A DNA stretch of 64,000 bases from Phycisphaerales bacterium. Lineage in GTDB: Bacteria; Planctomycetota; Phycisphaerae; Phycisphaerales; UBA1924. Position numbers and translations under genes: made by a program. This document shows positions 38,470 through 47,933 of this stretch, one piece after another; within the stretch, counting starts at the first letter, position 1; each line of letters starts with the position of its first letter. The stretch lies in the NCBI GenBank assembly GCA_023382935.1, contig JAHDXL010000006.1, forward strand, positions 208,920 through 272,919, given 5' to 3'. The notes under the pieces were generated by a model, which was given only the letters and a program-made list of their open reading frames with translations, did no database searches and was not told the origin of the DNA.

Positions 38470-40812
38470 ATGAAGATGCTGCACCGTTGTCTGTCGCTGT
38501 CGATTGTCGCCGGCCTGACGCTCTCCGCGCTGGCTCAGGATCTGCCCGCTCCGGCCGATGAGCGTTTCGCCATCGAAGCACGCGCCTTGCTCGTGCCCTT
38601 CCGGGCTCCGGCCGTCACGCCGCAGGTCATCGCTCAACTCGAAGAGCGCGATCGCGAGCAGGGCTTGGCCCCGCGCTACGCCATTCCCAACGCTGTGGAC
38701 ATCTCCCCATTCACCCACGGTGACTGGGAGCAGGTCTCCCAGAGCACGATGGTCTGGCGCCTGCGTGTCACCAGTGAGGATGCCGTCTCACTCAACTTCG
38801 GCTTCGATCGCTTCCACCTGCCCGTCGGTGCCCAGTTGTACATCTATGACACGCTGGGCGATCTGGCCATTCGTCCCTTCACCAGTGAAGACAACGCCGA
38901 CCACGGGCAACTGTGGACCCCTCCCAGCGTCGGCAATGACGTGGTCCTTGAACTGACGGTCCCCGTCAAGGCCGTCGAGCAGGTCGATCTGCACCTCGGA
39001 TTCATCAACGCCGGCTATCGCACCTTCTCTGATGTGTTCGGCGATCGCTCCGGCTCCTGCAACGTCGACGTGGTTTGCCCGCAGGGCGACGGGTGGCGCG
39101 CCGAAATCGCCTCGGTCGCGGCCATCTCCACCGGCGGCTCTCTCTTCTGCACCGGATTCATGGTCAACAACACCTCGGGGAACGAGACGCCCTACTTCAT
39201 GACCGCCAACCACTGCGGTATCTCGTCTTCCAACGCTGCCTCGCTCGTCGTGTTCTGGAACTACCAGGCCACCGTGTGCGGCGGCCCGCGCAACGGTTCA
39301 CTCTCCCAGTTCCAGTCCGGCTCGACCTTCCGCGCTTCGAAATCCACCAGTGACTTCACGCTCGTGCAACTCTCTTCCATGCCCAACCCCGTCTGGATGG
39401 TTGCCTACGCCGGCTGGGACGCCTCGGGCGCCGACGCACAGTGGGCCTGCGGGATTCACCATCCCAGCGTCGATGAGAAAGCCATCAGTTTCGAGTGGCA
39501 GGCTACCACCACCACCTCCTACCTCGGCAACACCGTTCCCGGTGACGGGACGCACGTCCGCGTCATCGACTGGGACGTCGGCACCACCGAGCCCGGCTCT
39601 TCCGGCTCACCGCTCTTCAACCAGGATCACCGCGTGATCGGCCAGTTGCACGGCGGATATGCCGCCTGCGGCAACGACTCCTCTGACTGGTACGGCAAGT
39701 TCTCCGTCTCCTGGACCGGGACCGCTGCCAACAACCGCCTCCGCGACTGGCTCGATCCCACCAACACCGGCGCCCTGCAGGTGGACACCATCTGGCCTGG
39801 CGCCTCCGGCATCACCGTCACCCCGGGCGGCACCTTTACCGCCCAGGGCCCGGCTGGCGGACCCTTCACCCCGTCCTCGCAGGTCTACACAGTCCGCAAC
39901 ATGAGCACCTATCCGCTCAACTACTCGGTCACCAGTTTGTCCAACTGGCTCACCATCACCAATGGCTCGGGCACGATTGCCGGCGGAAACACCGCCAACG
40001 TCACCGTCGCCATCAACTCGGCCGCCAACTCCTTCGGCAACGGGCGCTACGACGCCACCCTCAACTTCGTCAATACCACCGACCACGACGGCGACGCCAC
40101 GCGCCCCGTCACCCTGTTCGTCGGTGTCCCCGAGCAGGTCTACTACTGGGACATGAACACCAACCCGGGATGGACCACCCAGGGCCAGTGGGCCTGGGGA
40201 ACCCCCACCGGCGGCGGGGGGCAGTACGGGAATCGCGACCCCAGCAGCGGCGCCACCGGCACCCGCGTCTACGGCTACAACCTCGCTGGCGACTACGCCA
40301 ACTCCATTCCTGAGTATCACCTCACCACCACCGCCATCGACTGCTCCAACCTCTCACGCACCACCCTCAAGTTCATGCGCTATCTCAACGTCGAACAGCC
40401 CGCCTACGACCATGCCTACATCCGTGTGTCCAACAACGGCACCACCTGGACCCAGGTCTGGACCAACGCCAGCGAAATCACCGACAGCGCCTGGACCCCG
40501 GTCGAGTACGACATCTCCGCCGTGGCCGACGGACACAGCACCGTGTACATCCGCTGGACCATGGGCACCACCGACAGTTCCTGGCAATACTCAGGCTGGA
40601 ATATCGACGACGTGGGAATCTGGGGAGTCCTTCCCAGTGCCGCCTGCATCCCTGATTTCACGCATGACGGGGTGCTCGACTTCTTCGACGTGCAGGCCTT
40701 CCTCCAGGCCTTCTCCAGCCATGACCCCGTCGCCGACCTGACCAACGACGGCACTTTCGACTTCTTTGACGTGCAGGCCTTCCTCCAGGCCTTCTCCAAC
40801 GGCTGCCCGTAA
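38470..40812 (+). CDS. Secreted trypsin-like (lysyl endopeptidase-type) serine protease with dockerin-like tail
   Basis: A 780-residue protein. Signal peptide to about residue 22 (ending LSALAQ). The protease domain shows FMTANHCG (His248), SDFTLVQL (Asp295) and GSSGSPLF (Ser378), the S1 triad in the order and spacing of lysyl endopeptidases. Next come a BACON-like beta domain (~480-555), a jelly-roll domain with YYWDMNTNPGW...WNIDDVGIWG (~560-720), and the dockerin-like module (CIPDFTHDG, two DFFDVQAFLQAF segments, final GCP). It should degrade proteins outside the cell. The dockerin DNA is identical to that of the gene at 42915. A terminator follows at 40852. Confidence 0.9.
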   Translation: MKMLHRCLSLSIVAGLTLSALAQDLPAPADERFAIEARALLVPFRAPAVTPQVIAQLEERDREQGLAPRYAIPNAVDISPFTHGDWEQVSQSTMVWRLRVTSEDAVSLNFGFDRFHLPVGAQLYIYDTLGDLAIRPFTSEDNADHGQLWTPPSVGNDVVLELTVPVKAVEQVDLHLGFINAGYRTFSDVFGDRSGSCNVDVVCPQGDGWRAEIASVAAISTGGSLFCTGFMVNNTSGNETPYFMTANHCGISSSNAASLVVFWNYQATVCGGPRNGSLSQFQSGSTFRASKSTSDFTLVQLSSMPNPVWMVAYAGWDASGADAQWACGIHHPSVDEKAISFEWQATTTTSYLGNTVPGDGTHVRVIDWDVGTTEPGSSGSPLFNQDHRVIGQLHGGYAACGNDSSDWYGKFSVSWTGTAANNRLRDWLDPTNTGALQVDTIWPGASGITVTPGGTFTAQGPAGGPFTPSSQVYTVRNMSTYPLNYSVTSLSNWLTITNGSGTIAGGNTANVTVAINSAANSFGNGRYDATLNFVNTTDHDGDATRPVTLFVGVPEQVYYWDMNTNPGWTTQGQWAWGTPTGGGGQYGNRDPSSGATGTRVYGYNLAGDYANSIPEYHLTTTAIDCSNLSRTTLKFMRYLNVEQPAYDHAYIRVSNNGTTWTQVWTNASEITDSAWTPVEYDISAVADGHSTVYIRWTMGTTDSSWQYSGWNIDDVGIWGVLPSAACIPDFTHDGVLDFFDVQAFLQAFSSHDPVADLTNDGTFDFFDVQAFLQAFSNGCP

Positions 40813-40817
40813 TCCCG
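40643..40817 (+). repeat. 175-bp perfect duplicate of a dockerin coding segment, copy 1
   Basis: Positions 40643-40817 are identical, base for base, to 44077-44251, including the stop codon and six bases after it (TAATCCCG shared). It covers the complete dockerin-like module of the protease gene. Confidence 0.95.
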
Positions 40818-40851
40818 TCCTGTCCGGAAGCCGTCCGGGCTGACTGAAAAT

Positions 40852-40898
40852 GCGGCTCCGAGGTCTGCAATCGCGCCCTCGGAGCCGCGTTGTCTTTC
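40852..40898 (+). terminator. Intrinsic terminator after the protease gene
   Basis: GCGGCTCCGAGG (40852-40863) pairs perfectly with CCTCGGAGCCGC (40877-40888) in a 12-bp stem, followed by GTTGTCTTTC. It separates the protease from the peroxidase gene. Confidence 0.8.
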
Positions 40899-40929
40899 GC
40901 GTCCGGTGGGCAACTGGAAAGGGGTAGCC

Positions 40930-42762
40930 ATGCCTGAGATCGTCAAATTCTCCTTGGTGTCGCGTCCGTTTGCCTGGTTCGTCCTCTCCACATTGTCCGC
41001 ACTGGCTTCCAACGCCCAGGCCCAGGGACCATCGCTTCCCCCGCCACCCTTCCCATCCGAAAACCCGCTCACCGAGCCCAAGCGCGTCCTCGGGAAGATC
41101 CTTTTCTGGGAAGAGCAACTCTCCAGCGACAACACCATGGCCTGCGGCACCTGCCACATGCCCGCACGCGGCGGCACCGACCCGCGCGTCGGCATCAACC
41201 CCGGGCCCGACGGCCTCTTCGGAACCCCCGACGACAAGCGCGGCTCCCCCGGCATGATCCACCAGGACGAGTCGCTGCTCTACGACAGCACCGACTTTTT
41301 CGGCCTTGCTCCGCAGGTTGGCACCCGCAATGCCAACTCCGCCATCATGGCCATGTATGCGCCCGAACTCTTCTGGGATGGTCGTGCGTCTTCGCAGTTC
41401 ATCGATCCGCAGACCGGCGCGGTCATCATCCCCGTCGGCGGCGCCCTCGAAAGTCAGGCCGTCGGCCCGGTGATGAACGTCCTGGAAATGGCCCACGAAG
41501 GCCGCGACTGGGACCAGGTCGCCGCCAAACTGGCCACCGCCCACCCGCTCGCGCTGGCCACCGACCTTCCTCCCGACATGGCCGACGCCATCGCTTCCCA
41601 CCCCACCTATCCGTCGCTCTTTGCCGCAGCCTTCGGCGACGGGGAAATCACGGCCGCTCGCATCGGCATGGCCATCGCCACCTATGAACGCACCCTCGTC
41701 CCCAACCAGACTCCTTGGGACTTTTTCGTTGCCGGCGATCCCGCCGCCATGACGCCCCAGCAGATCAACGGGTGGAACGCCTTCAACGGCTCACGCTGCT
41801 CAGCCTGTCACACTCCCCCTCAGTTCACCAACAACACCTTCCGAAACATCGGCCTGCGACCCATCCCCGAAGACATCGGCCGACAGCAAGTCACCGGCAA
41901 CCCAGCCGATCGCGCGCGCTTCAAAGTTCCGTCGCTTCGCAACGTCGGACTGCACAATCGCTTCATGCACAACGGGCAGTTCAACACGCTCGGGCAGGTT
42001 ATGGGCTTCTACGCCAACGCTGGCGGTCAGCAGTTCCCCAACAACCGCGATCCACTGCTCAACACCCCGATCGCCTTTCCGGGCCCGGTCACCAACGACA
42101 TCATCAACTTCCTCACCAACGCTCTCACTGATCCGCGCGTCGCCACCGAGCAGTTCCCCTTCGACCGCCCGACGCTGCACTCCGAGAGGAACCCGCGCAA
42201 CCCGCTGCTCATTGGCGCTGGCACGCCCGGCACCGGCGGCTTCACCCCCGCAATGGTTGCCGTGATGCCTCCGCTCATCGGCTCGACTGACTTCAAGGTC
42301 GGCATCGATCTCGGGCTGGCCGGTGCCACCGCCCGTCTGGCGCTCTCTGACTCTCCACCCGTTGCTGGACGCATCCAGCCCCAGCAACTCCTCGGCCCCG
42401 TCGTGCTCGAAGGTCTGCTACCCGGCGAAGGTTTCGCCACCTTGCACTGGCCCATCCCGCTCGACTCGGCGCTCGATGGCCGCGTGGTCTACATGCAGTG
42501 GATGGTCGATGACCCTGCGGCCGCTGGAGGACAGGCGCTCTCGCGCGTTGCCCAGTTGACGCTCACCTGCGGCGCCGCCGGCTGCGCCTCCGCTTGCGCC
42601 CCCGACCTCAACGCCGACGGCGTGCTCGACTTCTTCGACGTGGCTCACTTCCTCTCTGCGTTCAGCGCCGGCCTCCCCCAGGCCGACTTCAACGCTGACG
42701 GCGCCCTTGACTTCTTCGACGCCATGGCGTTCCTCGACGCCTTCAGTCACGGCTGTCCGTAA
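40930..42762 (+). CDS. Di-heme cytochrome c peroxidase family protein with dockerin-like tail
   Basis: A 610-residue exported protein (signal peptide ending NAQAQ). Two CXXCH heme c sites are seen: CGTCH at 72-76 and CSACH at 290-294, with the family phrases LGKILFWEEQLSSDNTMAC, NSAIMAMYAPELFWDGR, FKVPSLRNVGLHNRFMHNG. This is the bacterial cytochrome c peroxidase/MauG family; members reduce H2O2 or oxidise protein substrates in the periplasm or outside. The C-terminal ~55 residues are a dockerin-like module (CAPDLNADG, two DFFD segments, final GCP). The ATG at 40930 follows GAAAGGGG. A redox enzyme with a dockerin is unusual. Confidence 0.9.
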   Translation: MPEIVKFSLVSRPFAWFVLSTLSALASNAQAQGPSLPPPPFPSENPLTEPKRVLGKILFWEEQLSSDNTMACGTCHMPARGGTDPRVGINPGPDGLFGTPDDKRGSPGMIHQDESLLYDSTDFFGLAPQVGTRNANSAIMAMYAPELFWDGRASSQFIDPQTGAVIIPVGGALESQAVGPVMNVLEMAHEGRDWDQVAAKLATAHPLALATDLPPDMADAIASHPTYPSLFAAAFGDGEITAARIGMAIATYERTLVPNQTPWDFFVAGDPAAMTPQQINGWNAFNGSRCSACHTPPQFTNNTFRNIGLRPIPEDIGRQQVTGNPADRARFKVPSLRNVGLHNRFMHNGQFNTLGQVMGFYANAGGQQFPNNRDPLLNTPIAFPGPVTNDIINFLTNALTDPRVATEQFPFDRPTLHSERNPRNPLLIGAGTPGTGGFTPAMVAVMPPLIGSTDFKVGIDLGLAGATARLALSDSPPVAGRIQPQQLLGPVVLEGLLPGEGFATLHWPIPLDSALDGRVVYMQWMVDDPAAAGGQALSRVAQLTLTCGAAGCASACAPDLNADGVLDFFDVAHFLSAFSAGLPQADFNADGALDFFDAMAFLDAFSHGCP

Positions 42763-42914
42763 TCAGTTCGCATCCACGCCACCCTTCTTCCGCGACTGGT
42801 GCATTCACTTCAACTCATGCCTGCTACGTGGATCTGGCTGCCGCCGCATGCTTGAATGCAGGTGCGGGTCGGCGTGGCCCGCGCTGCACCACACTTTGCA
42901 AAGGGGAGAGCATC

Positions 42915-44246
42915 ATGATCCAGCGCAGCAGTGGAAGGGCTTGTGGCCTGTCGGTTCTGGCCGGACTGACCATCGCCGCTTCGGGCGGAGATCCGCAGTG
43001 GTCGGCCACCCTCGGCACGCCCGGTTTCAGCGGCTCTTACGTCGCTGCGTTCGCCGCCTACGACGACGGCACCGGCACCTCGCTTTACGCCACCGGCTCC
43101 TTCACCGCCAACGGCGTCGTCGGAGGGCAGAACCTTGCACGCTGGGACGGATCGGCCTGGCAGAGCGTCGGCGGCGGACTCATCAACCAGTATTCCAACT
43201 GCCTGGCGGTCTACAACGGCGACCTCATCGCCGGTGGCTACTTCGACTCGGCCGGTGGCGTCGAGGGCACCGCCAAACTCGCGCGCTGGGACGGCACACA
43301 ATGGCACTCCATGAACGCCCAGTCCGAGTCCTTCCTCAACTCTGTCTGGGATCTCCAGGTCTGGAACGGCGAACTTTACATCGCCGGCAACTACCTCGAC
43401 CTCGGCGGCAACCCCGACCTCGATCACATTGCCAAGTGGGATGGCACCAACTACTCAGCCGTTGGCGGCACCATTGGAGGCGCCGTCCCCCTCATCATTC
43501 TCGATCTTCAACTCGCCGACCTCGGCGATGGCGAAAAGTTGTACGCCGCAGGACGCTTCCTCAACATTGGTGGCGTTCCGGCCAACAACATTGCCGTCTG
43601 GAACGGGTCAAACTGGAGCGCCCTCGGCGGTGGAATCACCCACACCTCCATCGCGCAGGTCATCTGCATGACCACCTTTGATGACGGCAACGGTCCTGCT
43701 CTCTACGCCGGTGGCTCCTTCACCAGCGCCGGAGGCTCGCCAGCCACGCGCATCGCCAAGTGGAACGGTTCCTCATGGAGCGCCATGGGCGACGGTTTCA
43801 ACAACACCGTGCAGGAACTGACGGTCTTCGACGACGGCTCCGGCCCCGCCCTCTACGCCATGGGCAACTTCACGCTGTCCGGCGCCAACCCCATCAATCG
43901 CATCGCCAAGTGGAACGGCACAAGTTGGGAGCCCGTCGGCGTTGGCGCCGACGGCAACATCTACGGCGCTTTCGTCTTCGATGCCGGTGAAGGCATGGGC
44001 ATGCACCTCGGCGGCGGCTTCAACAGCGCTGGTGGCCTCGCCGCCGCTCGCGCCGCTTCCATCCTGGCCGCAACTCCCTGCATCCCTGATTTCACGCATG
44101 ACGGGGTGCTCGACTTCTTCGACGTGCAGGCCTTCCTCCAGGCCTTCTCCAGCCATGACCCCGTCGCCGACCTGACCAACGACGGCACTTTCGACTTCTT
44201 TGACGTGCAGGCCTTCCTCCAGGCCTTCTCCAACGGCTGCCCGTAA
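42915..44246 (+). CDS. Secreted WD-like repeat protein with dockerin-like tail
   Basis: A 443-residue protein. The ATG at 42915 follows AAGGGGAGAG; the signal peptide is LSVLAGLTIAASGG. The body is a series of ~50-residue repeats with a shared phrase: LARWDGSAWQSVGGG, LARWDGTQWHSMN, IAKWDGTNYSAVGG, IAVWNGSNWSALGGG, IAKWNGSSWSAMGDG, IAKWNGTSWEPVG, interleaved with LYATGSF/LYAGGSFTSAGG. A six- or seven-bladed propeller is likely. The last 55 residues are the dockerin-like module identical to that of the protease. No catalytic residues recognised; binding role inferred. Confidence 0.85.
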   Translation: MIQRSSGRACGLSVLAGLTIAASGGDPQWSATLGTPGFSGSYVAAFAAYDDGTGTSLYATGSFTANGVVGGQNLARWDGSAWQSVGGGLINQYSNCLAVYNGDLIAGGYFDSAGGVEGTAKLARWDGTQWHSMNAQSESFLNSVWDLQVWNGELYIAGNYLDLGGNPDLDHIAKWDGTNYSAVGGTIGGAVPLIILDLQLADLGDGEKLYAAGRFLNIGGVPANNIAVWNGSNWSALGGGITHTSIAQVICMTTFDDGNGPALYAGGSFTSAGGSPATRIAKWNGSSWSAMGDGFNNTVQELTVFDDGSGPALYAMGNFTLSGANPINRIAKWNGTSWEPVGVGADGNIYGAFVFDAGEGMGMHLGGGFNSAGGLAAARAASILAATPCIPDFTHDGVLDFFDVQAFLQAFSSHDPVADLTNDGTFDFFDVQAFLQAFSNGCP

Positions 44247-44251
44247 TCCCG
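44077..44251 (+). repeat. 175-bp perfect duplicate of a dockerin coding segment, copy 2
   Basis: Identical to 40643-40817 over all 175 bases. The sequences diverge immediately on both sides (TCCCT against CGCCT before; CCGCTC against TCCTGT after), so the duplicated tract is exactly the dockerin module plus the stop. Confidence 0.95.
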
Positions 44252-44274
44252 CCGCTCGCCCGATAAGTCACCAC

Positions 44275-44307
44275 GCCCCGTCCGAAACCCTTCCGGCGGG
44301 GCTTTTT
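44275..44307 (+). terminator. Intrinsic terminator after the WD-like repeat gene
   Basis: GCCCCG-T-CCG (44275-44284) pairs with CGG-CGGGGC (44294-44302) with one bulged T, then TTTTT (44303-44307). Confidence 0.85.
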
Positions 44308-44424
44308 GCTGGAAATCGGACCGAGGCATCCTGATAATGTCTCATGCTCGCCCCGGAGGTGTTTTCGGCGGGGCGCGTCCCGCGCCGCTTCGCTCGGCGA
44401 GCAAGGCAGGACGGGAGGTTCAAC

Positions 44425-47400
44425 ATGTACGCCAGCAGGCTTGTCAAAGCCGCCGGTCGCGCCATCGCGATCGGGTCGGCCGTCGTCTTCGTTCACTCAT
44501 CGGGCGCCCAGACCTATCACTGGATCAATGGATCCGGAGACGTCTGGAACAACTCGCTCAACTGGAGCCCCAACGGCATTCCGAACAGCCTGCTCCATGA
44601 CGCCATTATCGACTTGTCCGGCTCCTACCTCGTGACGCTCGGCGGGATCTCACCTTCCGTCGATCTGCTCGACATCCCCAACCAACTCGTGACGCTGCAC
44701 GTCGACGACGCATTCACCCTCAGCGTCAACGACATCGTTAACAACGGCCTCATCATCGTCAACGGCACCGGCGGACTCAGCGCCACCTACCTCCGCTTCA
44801 TGGCCAACTCCGGCACCCTCACCGGCTCGGGCGAACTCGTCCTTCGCGCCGAAGGCGGCAACCTCGCCCGCGCCTACCTCTACTACGACGCGAGCGGCAA
44901 CATCCTCACACAGGGCCCCGACCACACCATCCGCGGCAAGGGCAACATTCACGTCAACATCGCCAACCAGGGCACCATCCGCGCCGACGCCAACGGCGAA
45001 GTTCTCCAGTTGCTCTCCACGAACAAGTCCAACACCGGACTCATGCAGGCCGTCAACGGCGCCTACCTCCAGATCAGCGGCATCACCATTTCCCAGAGCG
45101 GCGCCGGGCTCATCGAGGCCGATGGCGGCATCGTTGATCTGGTCAATGGTGGACGCATCGACGGCGGGCTCGTGCGCGCCATCAACGGAGGCGAGGTCTG
45201 CGTCTTGAACACCTACACCGGCTCTCTCGGCGTCAACACCAATCTCGAGGGCATCTTCAATGTCCGCGACGCCGCCATACTCTCGGTCGTCGGCGATCTC
45301 CACAATGACGCCATCCTCACCGTGAATCCCTTCGACGGGCCCAGCGGCACGCGGATCGACTTCCTCAGCAATCTCACCCTCTCCGGCTCCGGCCAGATCG
45401 TCCTCAACGCCGTCGGGGGCAACCTTGCCCGCGCCTACCTCTACTACGACTCATCCAGCAACGTCGTTACCCAGGCTGCCGGACACACCATCCGCGGCAG
45501 GGGCAACATCCACACCCGCATCAATAACCTTGGTCTCATTTCCGCCGACCAACCCGGTGAAGTCCTTCAACTTCTCAGTTACGCCAAGACCAACGCGGGG
45601 ACCATTCAGGCCGTCAACGCCGGCGTGCTGGGAATCTCCGGCATCGCCGTCACCCAAACCGGCAGCGGGCAGGTTCTCGCGAACAACGGCGTCGTACAGA
45701 TCTACAACGCCGGCACCATCAGCGGCGGGCTGATCCAGTCTCTCGGTACCGGTGAAATTCAGATCCCCGCCTTCCACACCGGAGCGCTCACCGGGCAGCC
45801 CCGCATCGAGGGCGTGCTCAACGTCCGCGACGCCGCCGTCCTCGACGTCACCGGCACCGTCGAGAACAACGGCGTGATCACCATCAACTCCGACGCCGGA
45901 CCCTCCGGCACGCGCCTCAACGTCAAGACCAATCAGTCGCTGCTCGGCACCGGCCAAGTCGTCCTCAACGCCGTCGGCGGCAACCTCCAGCGCGCCTACC
46001 TCTACTATGACTCTTCCACCAACGTCCTGACCAACGGCCCGCTCCACACCATTCGTGGTCGAGGACGGATCGACGTGCGCCTCGTGAACCAGGGGCTCGT
46101 GTCGGCCGACTTCCCTGGCGAGTACCTGCAACTGGTTGCGCAGCCCAAGTCCAACTCGTCGCGCATGCAGGCCATCAATGGCGCCGTTCTTCACGTCGCC
46201 GGCATCACCCTCACGCAGGACGCCGGCGGCCTCATCGTCGCCGACGCTTCCACCATCCAACTCACTGGCTCGGCCACCATCTCCGGCGGACAGGTGCAGT
46301 CCATCAACAACGGCGTCGTGACCGTTCCCCCGCTCGACCACGGGCAACTGATCTCCAACCCCACCGTATCCGGTCTGCTGCACGTTCAGGACGGCGCAAG
46401 CCTCAGCATTCAGAACGGCATCGTCAATAACGGCACCATCGTCGTCAATCCCGCGGGCGGGCCCAGCGGCACACGCATCGACTTCAACTCTCCCGCCACT
46501 TCGCTGCTCGGCTCTGGCGAAATCATCCTCAACGCCGTCGGCGGAAACACCGACCGCGCCTTCCTCTACTACGACAACAGCGGCAACGTGTTGACCCAGG
46601 GCCCCGATCACACCGTTCGCGGCCGCGGCAGCATCTACACCCGCTTGACCAACCTGGGCACGGTCTCGGCAGATGTCGCCAACGAGACTCTCCTGCTCCG
46701 CTCTTTCCCCAAGACCAATCAGGGTCTCATGGAAGCCGTCAATGAAGGCATCCTCCAGATTCACGGCATCACCGTCACTCAGGACAGCGGACAGGTCATT
46801 GCCGATGGCGGCCAGGTTCTCCTCACCAACAATGGCGCCATCACCAGCGGCACCATCGTCTCTCTCAACGGCGGCGTCATCGCCGTCAACAACAGCGACT
46901 ACGGCGGAATCAACGGCACTCCCACCATCTCCGGCCGCGTCGACGTCCGCGACGGCGGTACCCTCGATTTGGCCGGCACCATCACCAACCATGCCACCAT
47001 CGTCGTCAATCCCTCCGCAGGCGCCAGCGCCACTCGCATCCGCGCCGTCAGCCCCACGCAGTCCATCAGCGGCTCCGGCGAAATCGTCCTCAACGCCGTC
47101 GGCGGCGTGCTCGACCGTGCCTACCTCTACTACGACTCATCCACCAACGTCATGACCAATGGCCCGGGTCACGCGATTGCCGGCGAGGGCAACATCTACG
47201 TCGAGGTGAACAACGCGGGCATCCTCTCCCCCGGACACGCTCTTGCCGCTGTCGGCGAAATCGGCCGTCTCAATCTCGCCTACAAGCCTCTGGCCTGCCA
47301 GCCCGGGGCTGAAGTCGTCATGCAGATCGCGGGCCTTGGTGTCGGCCAGTACGACCAAATCACCGGCTCGACCACCTTCACCTGCGATGGCACCATGCGC

Positions 47401-47733
47401 CTCGAACACTACGGCGCCTTTGCTTCCGCCCCCTTCGGCACGCGCCTCCCACTCATCCAGACCACCACCGTCACCGGACAGTTCGACGAACTCATTGCCG
47501 ACGCCATGCCCTGGCCGCTCTACTGGAAACTCGTCTACTCCCCGAACAAGGTCGAGGCCGTCGTCAGTTGCGACGCCGACTTCACCCCCGACGGCAACAT
47601 CGACTTCTTCGACGTCCAGCGATTCCTGGCCATCTTCAGCGCCGGCAACCCCGAGAGCGATCTCAACGGCGACGGCGTGATCAACTTCTTTGACGTTCTC
47701 TTGTACCTCAACCTCTTCTCCGCCGGCTGCTGA
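44425..47733 (+). CDS. Very large secreted repeat protein with dockerin-like tail
   Basis: A 1102-residue protein. The ATG at 44425 has GGGAGG upstream; the signal peptide (AIAIGSAVVFVHSSGAQ) is followed by a region WINGSGDVWNNSLNWSPNG seen in autotransporter-like and PEP-CTERM proteins. Then come five ~187-residue repeats, each with a (V)LNAVGGN...RAYLYYD phrase and HTIRGRGNI, LISAD and LNVRDAA motifs; the array looks like a beta-helix passenger. The C-terminus has a smooth domain (AEVVMQIAGLGVGQYDQITG) and the dockerin-like module ending GC. Probably an adhesin or structural surface protein; no enzyme motif seen. Confidence 0.87.
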   Translation: MYASRLVKAAGRAIAIGSAVVFVHSSGAQTYHWINGSGDVWNNSLNWSPNGIPNSLLHDAIIDLSGSYLVTLGGISPSVDLLDIPNQLVTLHVDDAFTLSVNDIVNNGLIIVNGTGGLSATYLRFMANSGTLTGSGELVLRAEGGNLARAYLYYDASGNILTQGPDHTIRGKGNIHVNIANQGTIRADANGEVLQLLSTNKSNTGLMQAVNGAYLQISGITISQSGAGLIEADGGIVDLVNGGRIDGGLVRAINGGEVCVLNTYTGSLGVNTNLEGIFNVRDAAILSVVGDLHNDAILTVNPFDGPSGTRIDFLSNLTLSGSGQIVLNAVGGNLARAYLYYDSSSNVVTQAAGHTIRGRGNIHTRINNLGLISADQPGEVLQLLSYAKTNAGTIQAVNAGVLGISGIAVTQTGSGQVLANNGVVQIYNAGTISGGLIQSLGTGEIQIPAFHTGALTGQPRIEGVLNVRDAAVLDVTGTVENNGVITINSDAGPSGTRLNVKTNQSLLGTGQVVLNAVGGNLQRAYLYYDSSTNVLTNGPLHTIRGRGRIDVRLVNQGLVSADFPGEYLQLVAQPKSNSSRMQAINGAVLHVAGITLTQDAGGLIVADASTIQLTGSATISGGQVQSINNGVVTVPPLDHGQLISNPTVSGLLHVQDGASLSIQNGIVNNGTIVVNPAGGPSGTRIDFNSPATSLLGSGEIILNAVGGNTDRAFLYYDNSGNVLTQGPDHTVRGRGSIYTRLTNLGTVSADVANETLLLRSFPKTNQGLMEAVNEGILQIHGITVTQDSGQVIADGGQVLLTNNGAITSGTIVSLNGGVIAVNNSDYGGINGTPTISGRVDVRDGGTLDLAGTITNHATIVVNPSAGASATRIRAVSPTQSISGSGEIVLNAVGGVLDRAYLYYDSSTNVMTNGPGHAIAGEGNIYVEVNNAGILSPGHALAAVGEIGRLNLAYKPLACQPGAEVVMQIAGLGVGQYDQITGSTTFTCDGTMRLEHYGAFASAPFGTRLPLIQTTTVTGQFDELIADAMPWPLYWKLVYSPNKVEAVVSCDADFTPDGNIDFFDVQRFLAIFSAGNPESDLNGDGVINFFDVLLYLNLFSAGC
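44710..47240 (+). repeat. Five in-frame ~561-bp coding repeats
   Basis: The anchor RAYLYYD/RAFLYYD codons (Ala) begin at 44872, 45433, 45994, 46558 and 47119, so spacings are 561, 561, 564 and 561 bases: 187 codons with one extra codon in the fourth unit. The outer limits given are approximate. Confidence 0.85.
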
Positions 47734-47757
47734 TCCAGTGCTCGCAGTCTCACGGCG

Positions 47758-47790
47758 CCCGGACGGGCTCACGCCCGTCCGGGTTCGCTT
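47758..47790 (+). terminator. Intrinsic terminator after the 187-residue-repeat gene
   Basis: CCCGGACGGGC (47758-47768) and GCCCGTCCGGG (47773-47783) make an 11-bp perfect stem with a TCAC loop; TTCGCTT follows. Confidence 0.75.
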
Positions 47791-47933
47791 GGGGGGCCAA
47801 CTTCGGTTCAAGTCCGCAGGACCGACCATGCCCGTGTCGAATACCGCCCCACTTTCTCCTATTGCCAGATCCGAACCCGTATTTGGACGAATGGAAGGAC
47901 AGCGAACCCGGTTCGACAGGGAAGGGGGTCAGA

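Noticed and set aside
45451..46992. Open frame (513 codons) antisense to the 187-residue-repeat gene
   Set aside because: It mirrors the repeat gene; its Val/Gly/Asp composition follows from the complementary codons. No ribosome binding site.
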